Assembly: GCA_019614645.1 (NCBI GenBank)
Contig: JABWDB010000004.1
Span: 10,230,001 to 10,294,000 of the forward strand
Direction: 5' to 3'
DNA: 64,000 bases
Source: Stratiolaelaps scimitus
Lineage: Eukaryota > Arthropoda > Arachnida > Mesostigmata > Laelapidae
Position 1 is the first letter of the stretch; each line of letters begins with the position of its first letter. The translations under genes were made by a program, and so were the position numbers. Shown piece by piece: positions 53,080 through 64,000 of the stretch. Below the pieces are notes generated by a model that was not told where the DNA came from, did not search any database, and was given only the letters and a program-made list of their open reading frames with translations.

Positions 53080-56000
53080 GAACGTAAATACGTAGGTGCC
53101 GTATTACTCGGTCTTTTAATTGGCTATAATTGGCCCAAAAGCGCAAACAACAAAGACAACGAACAAAGAAACTCTTCCTTCCCCATTCATTGAATCCAAC
53201 GTTCTGTACCTGCCTCGGACTTCCCCAAGGTTTCCCGAACAACCAGTGAATTCTATCGCTAGTTGAGGCGGCAGCCGCCTTCGTGCACTTGATGGTGCGC
53301 AGTTAGCACTTAATCGGTGATATTTAGAGTCACGAGGTGATCATGAGATGGGCTTCACGGAACAATCTGGCCACATGCAGTAGCTTGTGAACGAATGTGC
53401 TAATTCATCTACAAGGTAATGGACTTAAACTGGTTTACCTTGAGCAAATAGTCGAAGGCCAAATATCGTTAGCATCCCTCTCGTCGTATACAGATCGTTT
53501 AATACGTAGTACATAGTTGAGTTCTTTAATACCAAGGACACATCTTCAACAGTCTTCACCTATTCGGCATTCGCTTATGGGCACAGCAGTTCTAATTATC
53601 TAATAGTATTCAACGCGGTGCAAGAGAATGTTATTCCTAGCCACGTTAGCAGAAGTAACATGAAAGTAATTCCAAACTATGGCCCAAGTAAACAACAACT
53701 TCAGGGGAAAAAACCACGTTGGTAGGCCGGGAGAGGCTATGGCTTGCGAACTGCACGCGATCGGGTAACACTACGGACCGAGCGTCATTCGGAAGGACTC
53801 CGCTGCAGCGACAGCAACATTTTCAGCGCTTTGGCAACAGCAGCCGAATCGCCAACAGCCGTCGCCGTAGATCAGTGCAAGCAAATTGAAACTTGAGCAA
53901 GAAGTGTTCCCGGGCGGTGTTACGCACTATTACGCTCAGGACATGCAGGACATAGCAGCAACAGGAAGGCTGCGCTGCTGCGGCCGCGCCCCTGCCGTGC
54001 GTCGCCACTACGTTGCATCGTTCGTTCTCTTCTATGCAAGCGACTATATCCGATCCGACAGGCCGTTCGCCAGTCGGTCGCCTCCTTATGCATCCAGGGG
54101 TCTAGAGACAGAACGGCCTGGAAGGCTGGCAGGAGCATATTTGCCAGGCGCCTAGGCACGCCTTACCGTTAGGCAGCTGTGTTATCTGACGGCATCGGCA
54201 ACCGACCGAACCTTCGAAGGGCCGCGGAACACCCACACTAGCACGGCATAGAGCGTCTGACGCGGGCTTCCTTCTTCTTTCAGAAGCCGAGTCACTGTTG
54301 TTGCTGCTACTGCTGCTACTGCTGCCTCCACCGCCATCGCTACGGGCCGAATCGGCTCTGTGTTATTCGTCCGCCTGTGTTATTCACTTCGCGTCGTGGC
54401 CTCTTGCTCTGGCTCGATCGTTCTTCGGCATTCCCGTCGGGTAGCCACCAGCACTGCACGCATCCTGCTTGCAACGGCTCGGCCCGGCCTGCATAGTGCA
54501 CATCGCCGTAACGTTATGTCACAATGTTAATGCACAGGCAGCATGCACTGATGCAGTGGCCTCTGCACGGAGCATGAAGCCAGCCCGCGGACTAGAGTGT
54601 CTCATGTCGTACTTTTTCTCCCACTGGCCGATGTTACTATTAGCCTGCAACTATTGTTGTCATTCTCGAAACTGGTCATAGATGAGGAACGAACATTTGA
54701 GAGGCAAGGGGGGGCCATCGGCAACGGGCAGCGAGAGGATCAACGTCTCGACATCTCGATCCGATGCTTCGTTGGACGTCTCTGCCGTTAGAGACTCCTA
54801 TGTATTTTATCAAAGACAGCAAAAGTAACGGGGGAGAGTGACCATGTATCGTTGGATTGCCTGGCCACTCTAAACTATGCTCGCTGAAGAAGAGAGTAGT
54901 AGCCAGGCAACAGCACCAGAAGCACCAGCAGAAAGCCAAGAAGGATGTCAATGCTTTATATTCTTCTGCGTTCACTACTTCCACTACTCAATGCCAACTA
55001 TACATTCGCGCTCGGTAAGCGTTCGGCTGGACTTAGCGAGATGGCTAAGGCTTAAGGGCATCGGGGCGGTAACACCGGACAGGGTAGTGAGTAGGTCAGA
55101 TGAGAAGAGGAGACGGGTAGCTGTTACGCGACGGTGTACGTTTAAGGCCGCCATAGCGAGGTCTTTCGTGGTCCCGTGAGAAATGGATAAACTGTACCAA
55201 CATGGCGACGGACGGCAAGCTCGCCAAATAGGCTTGCCCTACATGGGTCGGACGGTGAAGGACGGAGGGGGCGTTACAAGTCGCCTCTTCCACCCCTCTG
55301 CTTAGTACGAAAGCAGCGAAACGAAGAGACGTGGACCCAGTCTCGCTCGAGAAACGCGGCCGAATGATATCGGATGATACACAAAGCGGTCTCCGCCTCT
55401 GACTCAGTCGGGAGACGTCGCGGCATTCTCGAAGAAGCGAAATGAGAGCTTGTTTTTCGGTTCGTATTGTGGACCACTACGTCTGAGCAAGCGGCTTATT
55501 TCCCTAGCTAATCTTTGAAGATTTCATCTTATGCGAACGACGAACATTTCTGACGAACGATTTCTGGCCTATTGCAGTTGAATATAATGCAAACGTTCTC
55601 ATGTTGAACTAGAGTATACTTCTCAAACTCCCATATGCGTGCCCACTTACTTACGTGTACAATATATACCATACATAAGAGAACTCAAGCATTCTATACA
55701 GTTCCTTTGCTAAATCAATGAAGCCTTACCTTACCTTACTCAATACAATCACTGAAATGTATGCAACCGCTCAAACGATCATATACGTACACTTAACCGG
55801 TGCATATTCTGGTTCTTAGTGACAACATCACCGTTTCGGTATAACCGTCGACCGAAACATCAGTGCTACCTGTTGAGGAACTTGCTGAACTGCAACGTTT
55901 ATTCGATGAGTTGGGAAGCCCAGTCTCTGTGGATTGACGCCTTGTGTCTAGACAACAGCGTTTCGATGTTGATACAAAATTGATGAATCGGTCCTATGTT

Positions 56001-56480
56001 TTGCCATTTCCTGTTTGACATTGTAGCTGTATCAGTGGTGTAGACTTCGTACGTGTACTCTGTCAAATAGACGCTGTCGAAACACGTCTCGGGGATAGGG
56101 AGAGATAGATACACGAATGGAGAGGTAACCGTTAACATTAGCTCTTACATAGTCATTCCTGCCTAGCACAATTGCTCGTGATAGAGTATTCTCAACTTGG
56201 CATTTATGCCAACATGTGAGAGCATGTTAGCACATGTACCTCACGTAACAATTTCATACATGTATGAGGGCTAGGAATACTAATCTATCGTCTCACATAT
56301 TTGTATGGAACGTACTCGACAGATAAATGGTCGATGAGATCGAAACTTTGCTCCGAGGTGTTGTTGTGGCACATGCCGTAATGAGGTGTGTATCTAAGCT
56401 CTCTTGAGTCAATGTACCTTGGAGAGAGAGAGAGGCGACATCAAATGGAAACTTTGCCGAGAGTGCGGGGCTCCTGATCG
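53080..56480. other. No convincing gene
   Basis: AT-richer ends with a GC-richer middle (53.75-55.4 kb) where 60-100-codon frames overlap on both strands without boundaries. A TTACC word repeats three times near 55725. A triplet tract lies at 54297-54335. Confidence 0.5.
54297..54335. repeat. (TGC)n/(TAC) triplet tract
   Basis: Alternating TGCTGCTAC units, imperfect. Confidence 0.85.
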
Positions 56481-56487
56481 TAAGGCT

Positions 56488-56730
56488 TCACATGTTAGGT
56501 AGCATTGGCCATTGGGTGGAAGTATAGAGGTCGGTTCGGCTGCAGCGAGGATACTGACTGACAACTGGTCGTGAAGTTAGAAGGGCCATACGTATGGGTG
56601 TGCTTGATGTGACGGCGTTGACATTGTCAGCGGGGATCTCGCCAGCAGGCGCTCGGTCGTTCGCCGATGTCGGGCCGAGGTCGTCCGGCAAACTCGAGGC
56701 CCGCAGTTGGCCTGGCTTTGCCTCCCGTCC
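56488..56730 (-). CDS. Weak candidate ORF, protein-like in composition
   Basis: The minus-strand frame is open from about 56730 to TGA at 56488. It reads SANDRAPAGEIPADNVNAVT in its middle, with frequent C or G third positions over the first half, and ends YTSTQWPMLPNM. There is no ATG before the middle, so it would be an internal or last exon. The plus strand is open in part of the same interval (56594-57190, 198 codons, from an ATG), and I cannot decide which, if either, is real. Confidence 0.2.
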   Translation of the reverse strand, partial: GREAKPGQLRASSLPDDLGPTSANDRAPAGEIPADNVNAVTSSTPIRMALLTSRPVVSQYPRCSRTDLYTSTQWPMLPNM

Positions 56731-58141
56731 TCACTGGCCTATCGATCTCCGATCTGCGATGACCGTGAGGACCTGCTCGCGCCTCGTCGCTATGCGGCTC
56801 CCGCCGCTGCCTCTGGTGTCGCTGCTGGCAGCCCCTTACCAGCTCTTAGTCCTTCAGCGGGTTCGTCCAGCAGACCATCGCACCCAGCAGATGTCCTTTC
56901 GTGAGTCAGGAGAGAGCTTTCGTGTGCGGGGGCCGGACGGCGACGGCGTCGGGATGGCGAACGGTGAGATGAGAAGCTGGTGGGCAAACGTGGGGGATAG
57001 GATATTGTTGTGGGCCGCTGTGGCGCGTTCTCCGGCCCGGGACGGAATGGCGAAGAGGGCCAAAGTGGACAAAGTGGCCTCTATGGTCGGACCCTGCAAA
57101 CGGCCGGCGCTTGCGGCGCCATCTCCGGCGGCACGCGGCTGCGTCTTAGGCCCCCGGCTATCTATCTCTCGCTGGCTAGCGCTGACTTGAGCTCTTTACT
57201 GACGCTGTGTGGGCTCCGGGTACGTGTGTACTCAACCTGCCTTCGTGGCCCTGCTGCTACTCGAACGTTAGCGAATTGGCGAGAGAGGCACAGAGGAATG
57301 GCTGTTAGCCGCAGCGATGCTGGGCAGCGGAGCCGGCGGCAGGGGGCTCTGTATCGCGAGCGAACACATATAATATATGCTATAAAACCTCCTTTTGCAG
57401 GGTTTGCAGGCAAACGAGCCGTTCACAATAGAAGGAGGTTAAGTGTTGCTCAATAATGGCCGCTCGGTATCCATCCAGGCCAAACGTCCCACAACGGCTT
57501 TCTGCCAACCCAGTTCCAGCCGTTCTAATATATCCGATTGCATTCATGTCCAGGCGCACACAGAGAGGCCCGAGCACTTGCTTGTACATTTGCTTTTCGC
57601 AATACCAAAGTCAGATAGTTCCCCAACCTCGCTTTTGCGTAACGTTACTAGTACAACCGAATATTGGTTATCTATGTGTCGAATGTTCAATTCGTGGATT
57701 GTGTTCTATCGAAGTGAAATGTTGGTAGTGGTTGTCTTTTCTGCATCAGCAAAGGGCAGCCAAACATACCCGCTGCATACTAAGTGTATGGTATGGGCTA
57801 CAGCTCAATGCGTGGCTAGACTCCCGGCGAAGAAGACGATACGATTGTTGATATGTGAATCTGTGCTACATCGCGTTACGGAGAAACACGGTCGGCCACC
57901 CAGTTATTTCGACACGACTTGGATCCAAGTTGAAAGCAGGTTCGCGTATCTATCCAGTTAGGTCGCCATATAACAATGATTATCTCTCTACCCGAAAGAT
58001 ATGTTCTACTAATTGATACTGTCACATCTTGCTCGGGATGATGCTGAAAGCAAATTCGTGTCAACTCGATATCAACCCCACGGTGTCGATACCACAGCAG
58101 AAAGCGACCCCGTGGATATTTCTCCACACGTTTTGTTTGCC

Positions 58142-58159
58142 ATATATATATATATATAT
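58142..58159. repeat. (TA)n microsatellite
   Basis: Nine TA units followed by T-rich sequence. Confidence 0.93.
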
Positions 58160-58617
58160 TATTTTTTTGTTCACGATATATTTATTTCTACCACATATTT
58201 ATTCTTATAGCTCCGCGCCCCCGTGCGTCGTCTGCCGAATATGGCCTTTGGGCCAGTTGGAAGTAGCCTGTATTTCTAGCACCTGAAGTTTCCCTCAATG
58301 TCCGTGCGCGTCGGTGAGTCTGAACGAACGAATTGCTTTAACGGCCAACATTCGAACAACAACAAATGGGCTCTGAACAGTCAAAAAAAAGATGCCTACG
58401 ATGGCCGCAACAGCCAATGCGAACAAACATCAACCATCAACAACACTACGCCGAAACCGAAGACGATTCGCGTCCGCGTGCCCGTTACTGGGTCCGGCTT
58501 CGCCCAAAAGAGTTTCAAAATCTCAGAGACTCAGTATCGCATCCGTGCACGCCCGCAATCCATGAGCAGTTGTATTATATTATAGTAGTGCTCGTGCTGC
58601 CATTGTTTGCCGAGTTC

Positions 58618-58697
58618 CTGCTGCTGCCGTCGCTGGTATTGTTGTTGTCGACGCTGTTATTGTCGCCGACGTTGTTGTTGTTGTTGTCGTTGATGAC
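58618..58697. repeat. Imperfect (TTG/CTG)n tract
   Basis: About 80 bp of degenerate TTG, CTG and TCG triplets. It forms a Leu-rich run in the plus-strand frame 58366-58767, which was therefore not called as a gene. Confidence 0.88.
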
Positions 58698-59237
58698 GAA
58701 CGGCTATTGTTGCCGTTGTGCCTGGCCAACACTTTCTGTAGCTAACGGGGACGCCTCGGCGGTCTGACAACCGCAACGGCTCCAGCAGCAGCAAACGCCT
58801 ACGAGCGCCACCAATGTTAGACCCCTCCCGCCTCCCCTCCATACGTTGGTCAGCTCAGCGCGCGGATTCTTCGCTAGGCTTTGCGAAGTGGTACGTGTGC
58901 GACTTGCTTGTGGCCGGAGTGGCGGGCTCTTCACACTGGAACGATGCGGGAATTAGAATGAAAAAGGAGCCGCTTATCCAAAGCAGGACGGTCTGAGAAA
59001 GGTAACGCTCGCCTGCCTATCGTTTGATGTTCGAGCCACAATGGCCGTCGCCCGAATTGGCTTGTACCCGATTTGGCTGAGGTCTTTCTCGTCATTGCAG
59101 CCGGCTGCACATTTCAATTATCTGACCCCGTGTGCCTATGTAGCACTGTGCGAATGTTGGGAGGTTATCTTCTTCAGTCTAACTGCCCCTGGCCAAGACG
59201 ACTCCCAGGTGCGTCAGTTTGCTAGTCTATCCATCTC

Positions 59238-59255
59238 ATATATATATATATATAT
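59238..59255. repeat. (TA)n microsatellite
   Basis: Nine TA units. A TG run follows 150 bp downstream (59403-59420). Confidence 0.93.
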
Positions 59256-60820
59256 TGTAGGTTGGCAAACACCTTCTCGTGCCGTTGGCGATCGTTGTAC
59301 CGTTTTGCGGTTTCCTTGACAGTCGTCTGCGACATAGCCGTTGAGCAAATAGCTAAATGGAAGCGCCATATAGTCGATACGTCTAAGCTATTATATCTTT
59401 GTTTGTGTGTGTGTGTGTGTAGCTGAAAGCATCCAGTCGTCACTCACAACGAACAATCAGGAGAACGCCCGCCCGCCCGTCCGTTTGTCCGACAAATCGG
59501 CTGACAGTTCATGATGTGCCGTTTCTCATCGGTCCTTCTATGGACGAATCAATGACTGACTCAGTGATTGTCCGTCTGCCTACGGCAGTCACCACTCTGC
59601 AATGATGCCTCTTTGAAGCACAAGCGTATCGTTGGATTCGACGATTTTTCAGTAGATATGATTGCATCGCTAGATGCAGTGGTCACAGCTTCAAGCGCGC
59701 CTCGCGTGTTGTTGATGCGCTGCCCGCCAATGTGTTGCTTGCTGTATTGTAGCCAAACGAGAAGCACATACATCACTTTCGTATGAATTCGCTGTGAATT
59801 TGACCGAATCGACCGACGTGACAGTCACTGGGACCACGCCATACCAGACAGTCTTGTGGTTGCAATTCTCGGGCGAGTCCGCAAACCACTCTATAATCGA
59901 ACCTTACCATGCGATGGTGGAAGCTCTCATAAAAAATTGACAAACTGCATCGGCGATGAGAGAAAAGAGAACCTGTAGCGTTGCGTGTTCCGCTATGAGA
60001 AATGCGATCGAAGTAACAACTCTAGTTTGCTAGGGATCTTCGCATTGGGGGGTAAATAGCAGCGAACGTGGGTGGTAGCATGATGCGAATTTCTCAGCTG
60101 AATTGGGACCAGCTAAATAGATGGTTGCTTTCCGAATGTCGAAACCTACCTGAAATACGGCATTACCGTTCTCGGCTGCTCTGAGTAAATGGAATCAGGT
60201 CCTTTGGCACATCGCTTATTCTTCTCTGCCCTTCAATGTTTCCCTCGCTCCCTGTTATTGTTACTATTTTCCACTCATCTCGATGGTCCAGTTTGGTGGG
60301 AATATTCGGCGAGCATTGAAATTGGTGACATTAAAATGCCCCGGTATGTCATGTGCGCAGGATTAGTCGGAGAGGTTATGTATCAGCCGTAGCTTCGTAT
60401 TGGATCGGGAAGACAAAGAAGTCTGAACTCTCAAGTTCAACCTTGAAGTGGTCACCCTTGCAGGCCGTCTGAGTGTAGGGACGAACTCAAGGCGACCTTG
60501 AGAGGTCGCTTTTGGCCAGAGCCAGAATGAGAATCATTGGATCTCTAGCTGATGTCTTGTGGCACTGCTTCCACGTGTCCCATTCGTCCGATCTCGCCCA
60601 GCCGTTGCCCCCAGTCTCCCTCGCCCATATACATGGAAAATAATCGGAATGTGGGCGACCACGTGGGCTCCGAAAGTCATTCAACCCGATACGTCTGTGA
60701 AATTGAATTAGCAGTAAGCCGAATATCACTGTACCCTTATATTCTGGCAAAGGTAAAGATACATTTTTATTAGTTTATTAAAGAAACAGCAATTTTACAA
60801 TGCTTAAGTTCTCTTATATG

Positions 60821-60905
60821 TCACGCAGCGGGGTGCGAACCTGCGGCCTCTCGCCTTTTGCAGCCAGAGACTTAGCCGTCCAACCCGCCGCTGGTGGCGC
60901 CTAGT
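60821..60905 (-). mobile_element. tRNA-derived SINE head or tRNA pseudogene
   Basis: On the minus strand GGTTCGCACCC (60841-60831) matches box B with one or two changes. GGACGGCTAAGTCTCTGGCT about 33 bases upstream sits where box A should be, and CTGCAAAAGGCGAGAG lies between. The T-arm pairs at 4 of 5 positions, but no proper anticodon stem or acceptor stem forms, so it is not a working tRNA gene. It continues TGACATATAAGAG into A/T-rich sequence, consistent with a SINE body. Target duplications were not found. Confidence 0.45.
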
Positions 60906-61377
60906 TTAGCTGGCACAGGAATCAGATGTCGGGAGGTTGTCCTCGACTAAATGCTAGTATCTACCTGTGATTATACCATTTTTTTATATGTTCAACACAA
61001 TCGACCTGCACTCTCAGTTCATCGAACAGCGGCCAGCGGACCAGCATTACCAAGTAGCAATAGCATTGGAGAAAATAAGAGGGACTATATATTAGAGCAT
61101 TGGTCCCATTTTGTAATTCACACATACACATATGAAACATGTGTGCCGCAGTGAGTATTTTATAGCGGCTTTCCACACGCTCGTCAATGATGCCACCTAG
61201 TTTTGACGCCACTTGTACAACACTGCGTGGACACAAGTACATGTTACCCTCTAAGTGGTGCTTTTGTCGTCCAACACAGTGTGCTGCCTAACGTGCCATC
61301 TGTGGAGGCGGAGATAGAGGAGGGAGAAAGAGCAACGGACAGAACAGGTTCGAACGACATAACCGTTAAACGGCGAT

Positions 61378-61827
61378 CTATGGGAGACCACATCTACTGT
61401 TCACGTCCATGCTGAAACCCAGCATCTCTCCCCCCCCCCCCATACGTCCCATTGGCCCTTTATTGGTGGGCGCGGACGCTCTTCGGCGTTCCAAGCTCGA
61501 GTGACGGATGCCAGAGACATACTCGATAGGCGGACGGAGTAAGGAACGAGAGGGAGTTGCCCAGGGCGTTCTAGGGCTACTGCAAGATACCAGCATTGGA
61601 CACCGGCAGTGGCAGAAGCAGCAGCAGCGGCGGCGGCGGCGGTTGATTAAGTGGCCATACGACGGCTGGTAACTGCACTCGTAGCAGCCGCACCAACCAA
61701 GCGACCGATGGATTCGATGGAAGTGGGCGAACCCTTGAGAGAGAGAGAAAGATGAGGACGAGGCGAGAGACAGAGGGCGAGATGTTGGACGCTGCTCGGA
61801 CGGGAATGGCACGCCAATCACTCGCAT
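61378..61827 (-). CDS. Candidate ORF or exon, 149 aa
   Basis: ATG at 61827 opens 149 codons to TAG. The first part is Ser-rich and includes Arg/Cys runs from a CCG/CTG repeat. The last third is more convincing (LRPPIEYVSGIRHSSLERRR, then ASAPTNKGPMGRMGGGGEML) and carries phosphorylation-type motifs (SSPRTP, RRRAS). GCTGGTATCTTGCAG just before it could be an acceptor near 61585, making a final exon. No family is recognised. Confidence 0.23.
   Translation of the reverse strand: MRVIGVPFPSEQRPTSRPLSLASSSSFSLSQGFAHFHRIHRSLGWCGCYECSYQPSYGHLINRRRRRCCCFCHCRCPMLVSCSSPRTPWATPSRSLLRPPIEYVSGIRHSSLERRRASAPTNKGPMGRMGGGGEMLGFSMDVNSRCGLP
61615..61643. repeat. (CAG)n(CGG)n triplet tract
   Basis: CAG units pass into CGG units. 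On the minus strand they encode the Arg/Cys run of the overlapping ORF. Confidence 0.92.
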
Positions 61828-61911
61828 CAACCAGCGGTCGCGTCCGGCCCGGTCACTGCTTGGCCTTCGAGGAGAACGCTAGCTAGCTGCTTGCTCCTTC
61901 CCTAGCTCGCT

Positions 61912-62439
61912 TCACGTGGATGAGGGGGAGAAAGAGAGAGAGAGAGAGGGAACCACGGGAACTAAGAGCCTGCAGGGGACCATAACCCCAGCCGCTATGA
62001 TCGGACTCGTCGACTGGACTATGTATGCTACGCTACCCCCAATATAGTTCTCCCCCGCGCGCCAGAGGACCCTGTCGTTCGGCTCTATATGGCCCGCTCC
62101 AAGCGACCAGCCAACCGACCGACCGCTCGCGCGTTGATCCCCTCCCTCCGGCTCTCGCCGCCTGTGCATTTGCCTTGGCGGCCAAGCGAGCGAGCGAGCG
62201 GCCAAGCAAACCGGCTGGCTGGCTCGCTGGCGACCGAGCGACCGATCGTTCGTCCAACGGTTCAGCCGCCCATCGTATCCACGGCGAGGAAGGAAGTCTG
62301 ATGGAAGTGGCACGTTACCATATGAGGAGCACTGCCTGGCAGCGGCGGTGCAGGCGTTCTCTGCTTGCCTGCCTGCGTGCCACCAGCCGCATATTAATAA
62401 TGCTATACTATACAGCAGCAGCAGCAGCAACATCAGCAT
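61912..62439 (-). CDS. Weak candidate secreted or membrane protein, 175 aa
   Basis: ATG at 62439 starts MLMLLLLLLYSIALLICGWW, a signal-like segment partly encoded by a CTG repeat. Polar sequence follows (GNVPLPSDFLPRRGYDGRLN) and then Arg/Ser/Trp-rich sequence derived from GAGC/GGCT repeats, ending in a CT-repeat Ser-Leu run. The middle is the best part. The plus strand is open over the same interval, as expected where stops are rare. Confidence 0.18.
   Translation of the reverse strand: MLMLLLLLLYSIALLICGWWHAGRQAENACTAAARQCSSYGNVPLPSDFLPRRGYDGRLNRWTNDRSLGRQRASQPVCLAARSLAWPPRQMHRRREPEGGDQRASGRSVGWSLGAGHIEPNDRVLWRAGENYIGGSVAYIVQSTSPIIAAGVMVPCRLLVPVVPSLSLSFSPSST
61929..61950. repeat. (GA)n microsatellite
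   Basis: GA run of about ten units, encoding the Ser/Leu tail of the overlapping minus-strand frame. Confidence 0.92.
62413..62431. repeat. (CAG)n microsatellite
   Basis: Six CAG units. On the minus strand it is the Leu run of the signal-like segment above. Confidence 0.92.
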
Positions 62440-62449
62440 CGGCCGCGTC

Positions 62450-64000
62450 AGCGGCAAACGGCAAGAGGCTAGCGACAAGCCGAGAGAATGCGGGTGCGAG
62501 CGAGAGAAACAGCAAAGTGCGCGGCGGCCAGCGCAGACTCAAGTCACCATTTCCCCCATAAGGCCCCAGAAGCCCTATTGCTGCTCTTCATGCCGACCCG
62601 CTGTAGCCAGCCCGCGCTGTCGCGATGTGATAGTGAGACTAATAACTTTTGTATGATATTAGTCGGCGCCGTCGGCTAACGGGTAGCGGCAGCACCAGGA
62701 GCGAACGGCCGCGAAATCGGCGAATCGTTGGTCGGTTGCTCGATCGGTAGATCCGTCCCCTTTCGTAGCGACCAGCGGCTGAGTGAACAGAAAGCGAGGG
62801 AGGAGGGGACACGAAGTCACATGCCTGATGCCCGAGTGTGGTACGTTGCTCTCGTGCGGTTGATGACGGTCGATCGCTAGACGCTGTGGTAGCAGAGGCT
62901 TGGACAACTGGGCCTTCCTCTGGCCTGCAATGCTTTGGCTCTGCCCTGATGTCTTGACGGGTCGAGCGCGATTCGCGGAGATGGGCTAATAAGCGCCATT
63001 GGGAGGGACGCTTCCTTATTTCTTTATTCCTTATCGATGTAGGAGAAATAGCCGGGGGAGGGGTTGGGGCAGAAAGAGACAGAAGGGTACGATGAGCTTG
63101 GCAAGATCGAGATGGGTGAGCCGACTTGGTTTGGGTTGGCCTGAGCTGACCAGGCAGGTCCCCCCCCCTCTGTTGGCCTGGCCATATTGGTTGGTGGCAG
63201 CGCGCGGAGATGTGGACGTAATGAGAAGATGACGCGCGAACTCAAGCCAGAAACGTAGACAGAGGAATACAGGCCACTGTCGACGTGTGGCCGCTGCTGC
63301 TGCTGCTGCTGCTGACCACATCCTGTCACTATGGTGCGTTCAGGGGCGAATGGAAGGCTTTGGAGGGGTCCTTCGCAGGGCGCTGCCGCACGCGGATCAA
63401 ATGGCCACCCCAGCCAGTAGCTGGTGGTAGTCCAAGTGAAGACGAAGAGCCAAGCTGGCAAGCTAAACCGCTTCGTAGTTAGCAGCAGCGGACGCTAGCG
63501 GGATGGTCAACGAGAGCTAACGCTAGGAGGGCGCTACGAGTGCGAGCGGGATTGGGACAGGCGGGCGGTGTCCTTGAAGCATCAATTAGAGTGGTGCTCT
63601 CGCCTTCGCGTTCATGACGCGGCCCGCCTCCAGACGACGAGGATCACAGTGGCGACAGCGCCGGTAGCCGCTGATGGAGATAACAGCAGAGAGAACTGGA
63701 GCGCCTCGCTCGCTCGGCTAACGGTCACGTCGACCCCAAGGCGGGTGGTAGAGACGGGACGGAGACAGCAGGAAAAGAGTGGGACACATCTTCGCGTAAT
63801 CTCTGCGGCGTCCGGCATCGTCATGTGGGAGCCGCCGGAGAAGCGAGGATCGACACACGTCAGAGCAGAGTTACGCAGGCCGGGCAGGATAGCTGCTAGG
63901 TATCTGCGGTACGGCCAGCGGGCGGACAAGCCCGCCAGCAAGCGATCTACTCGCTATGCGGGAGCGAAGGATGTAAAGAGGTTTCGAAGACTTGAAGTGG
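62450..64000. other. GC-rich stretch without a recognised gene
   Basis: Stops are rare and several 60-145-codon frames overlap on both strands. None has a start, splice boundary and balanced composition together. A CTG run sits at 63292-63314. The window ends inside this island, so a gene could continue beyond the edge. Confidence 0.45.
63292..63314. repeat. (CTG)n microsatellite
   Basis: Seven to eight clean CTG units. Confidence 0.93.

Larger units (their letters stand above)
57460..61240. other. No convincing gene; microsatellites and a SINE-like head
   Basis: Mixed composition with TA tracts at 58142 and 59238, a TG tract at 59403, a long TTG/CTG tract at 58618-58697 and a tRNA-like head near 60.85 kb. 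Open frames are at or below chance length or consist of repeats. Confidence 0.5.

Noticed and set aside
55722..55740. TTACC x3, considered as telomere-like repeat
   Set aside because: Only three units and not the arthropod TTAGG motif or its complement.
58029..58286. Tyr-Ile-rich ORF
   Set aside because: Translation of a TA microsatellite.
62025..62561. 178-codon plus-strand ORF
   Set aside because: Made largely of GAGC/GGCT/CAG repeats and Arg-Pro-Ser runs; no start context or boundary.
1..64000. Bacterial, organellar or viral origin; CRISPR array; rRNA genes
   Set aside because: No long collinear ORFs, no ribosome-binding-site-plus-start pattern, no spaced identical repeats of CRISPR type, and no rRNA or snRNA core sequence seen on either strand.

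Overview
This window looks like mostly non-coding nuclear DNA from an invertebrate animal, most likely an arthropod. CpG is not depleted, which argues against a vertebrate. Simple repeats are very dense: (TA)n, (GA)n, (CA)n and CAG/CTG/CCG triplets. Base composition swings between AT-richer stretches and GC-richer islands of about 0.5-1.5 kb. The possible genes are small exons with 45-200 bp GT-AG introns, not uninterrupted frames. No protein, rRNA or full tRNA could be named with confidence and there is no operon-like layout. The phylum is an inference, and a mite or a hymenopteran would both fit.

Layout. 1-2230: no gene. 2230-5060: GC-richer, triplet-repeat-rich, no convincing gene. 5060-8030: AT-richer, TA tracts only. 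8031-9532 (minus): the best gene candidate, a signal-peptide exon plus five further exon candidates with good splice signals. Two triplet repeats fall inside its predicted introns. 9.5-23.7 kb: mainly empty, with weak candidate exons, tRNA-derived SINE-like heads at about 18.2 and 21.2 kb, and microsatellites. 23.7-30 kb: GC-rich islands with small candidate secreted ORFs, the longest ATG-started frame of the window (25923-26768) and an exon-like segment at 28.9-29.2 kb. 30-33.3 kb: empty apart from an exact 82-bp direct duplication. 33.3-34 kb (minus): a two-exon candidate with a perfect GTAAGT donor. 34-37 kb: empty. 37-43 kb: several ORF candidates, mainly around 39.3-39.9 kb (minus) and 42.8-43.1 kb (plus). 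43-52 kb: sparse, with candidates at 46.5 and 48.3 kb. 51.8-53.1 kb (minus): another exon-rich island containing a perfect 13-bp hairpin. 53-61 kb: sparse, with a degenerate tRNA-like SINE head near 60.85 kb. 61.2-64 kb: GC-rich, two minus-strand candidates, low complexity.

Coding calls rest on splice signals, reading-phase agreement, start context and codon pattern read by eye. None is supported by a recognised family, so confidences are low. The candidate genes show no common pathway. A homology search and RNA-seq would settle most of them.
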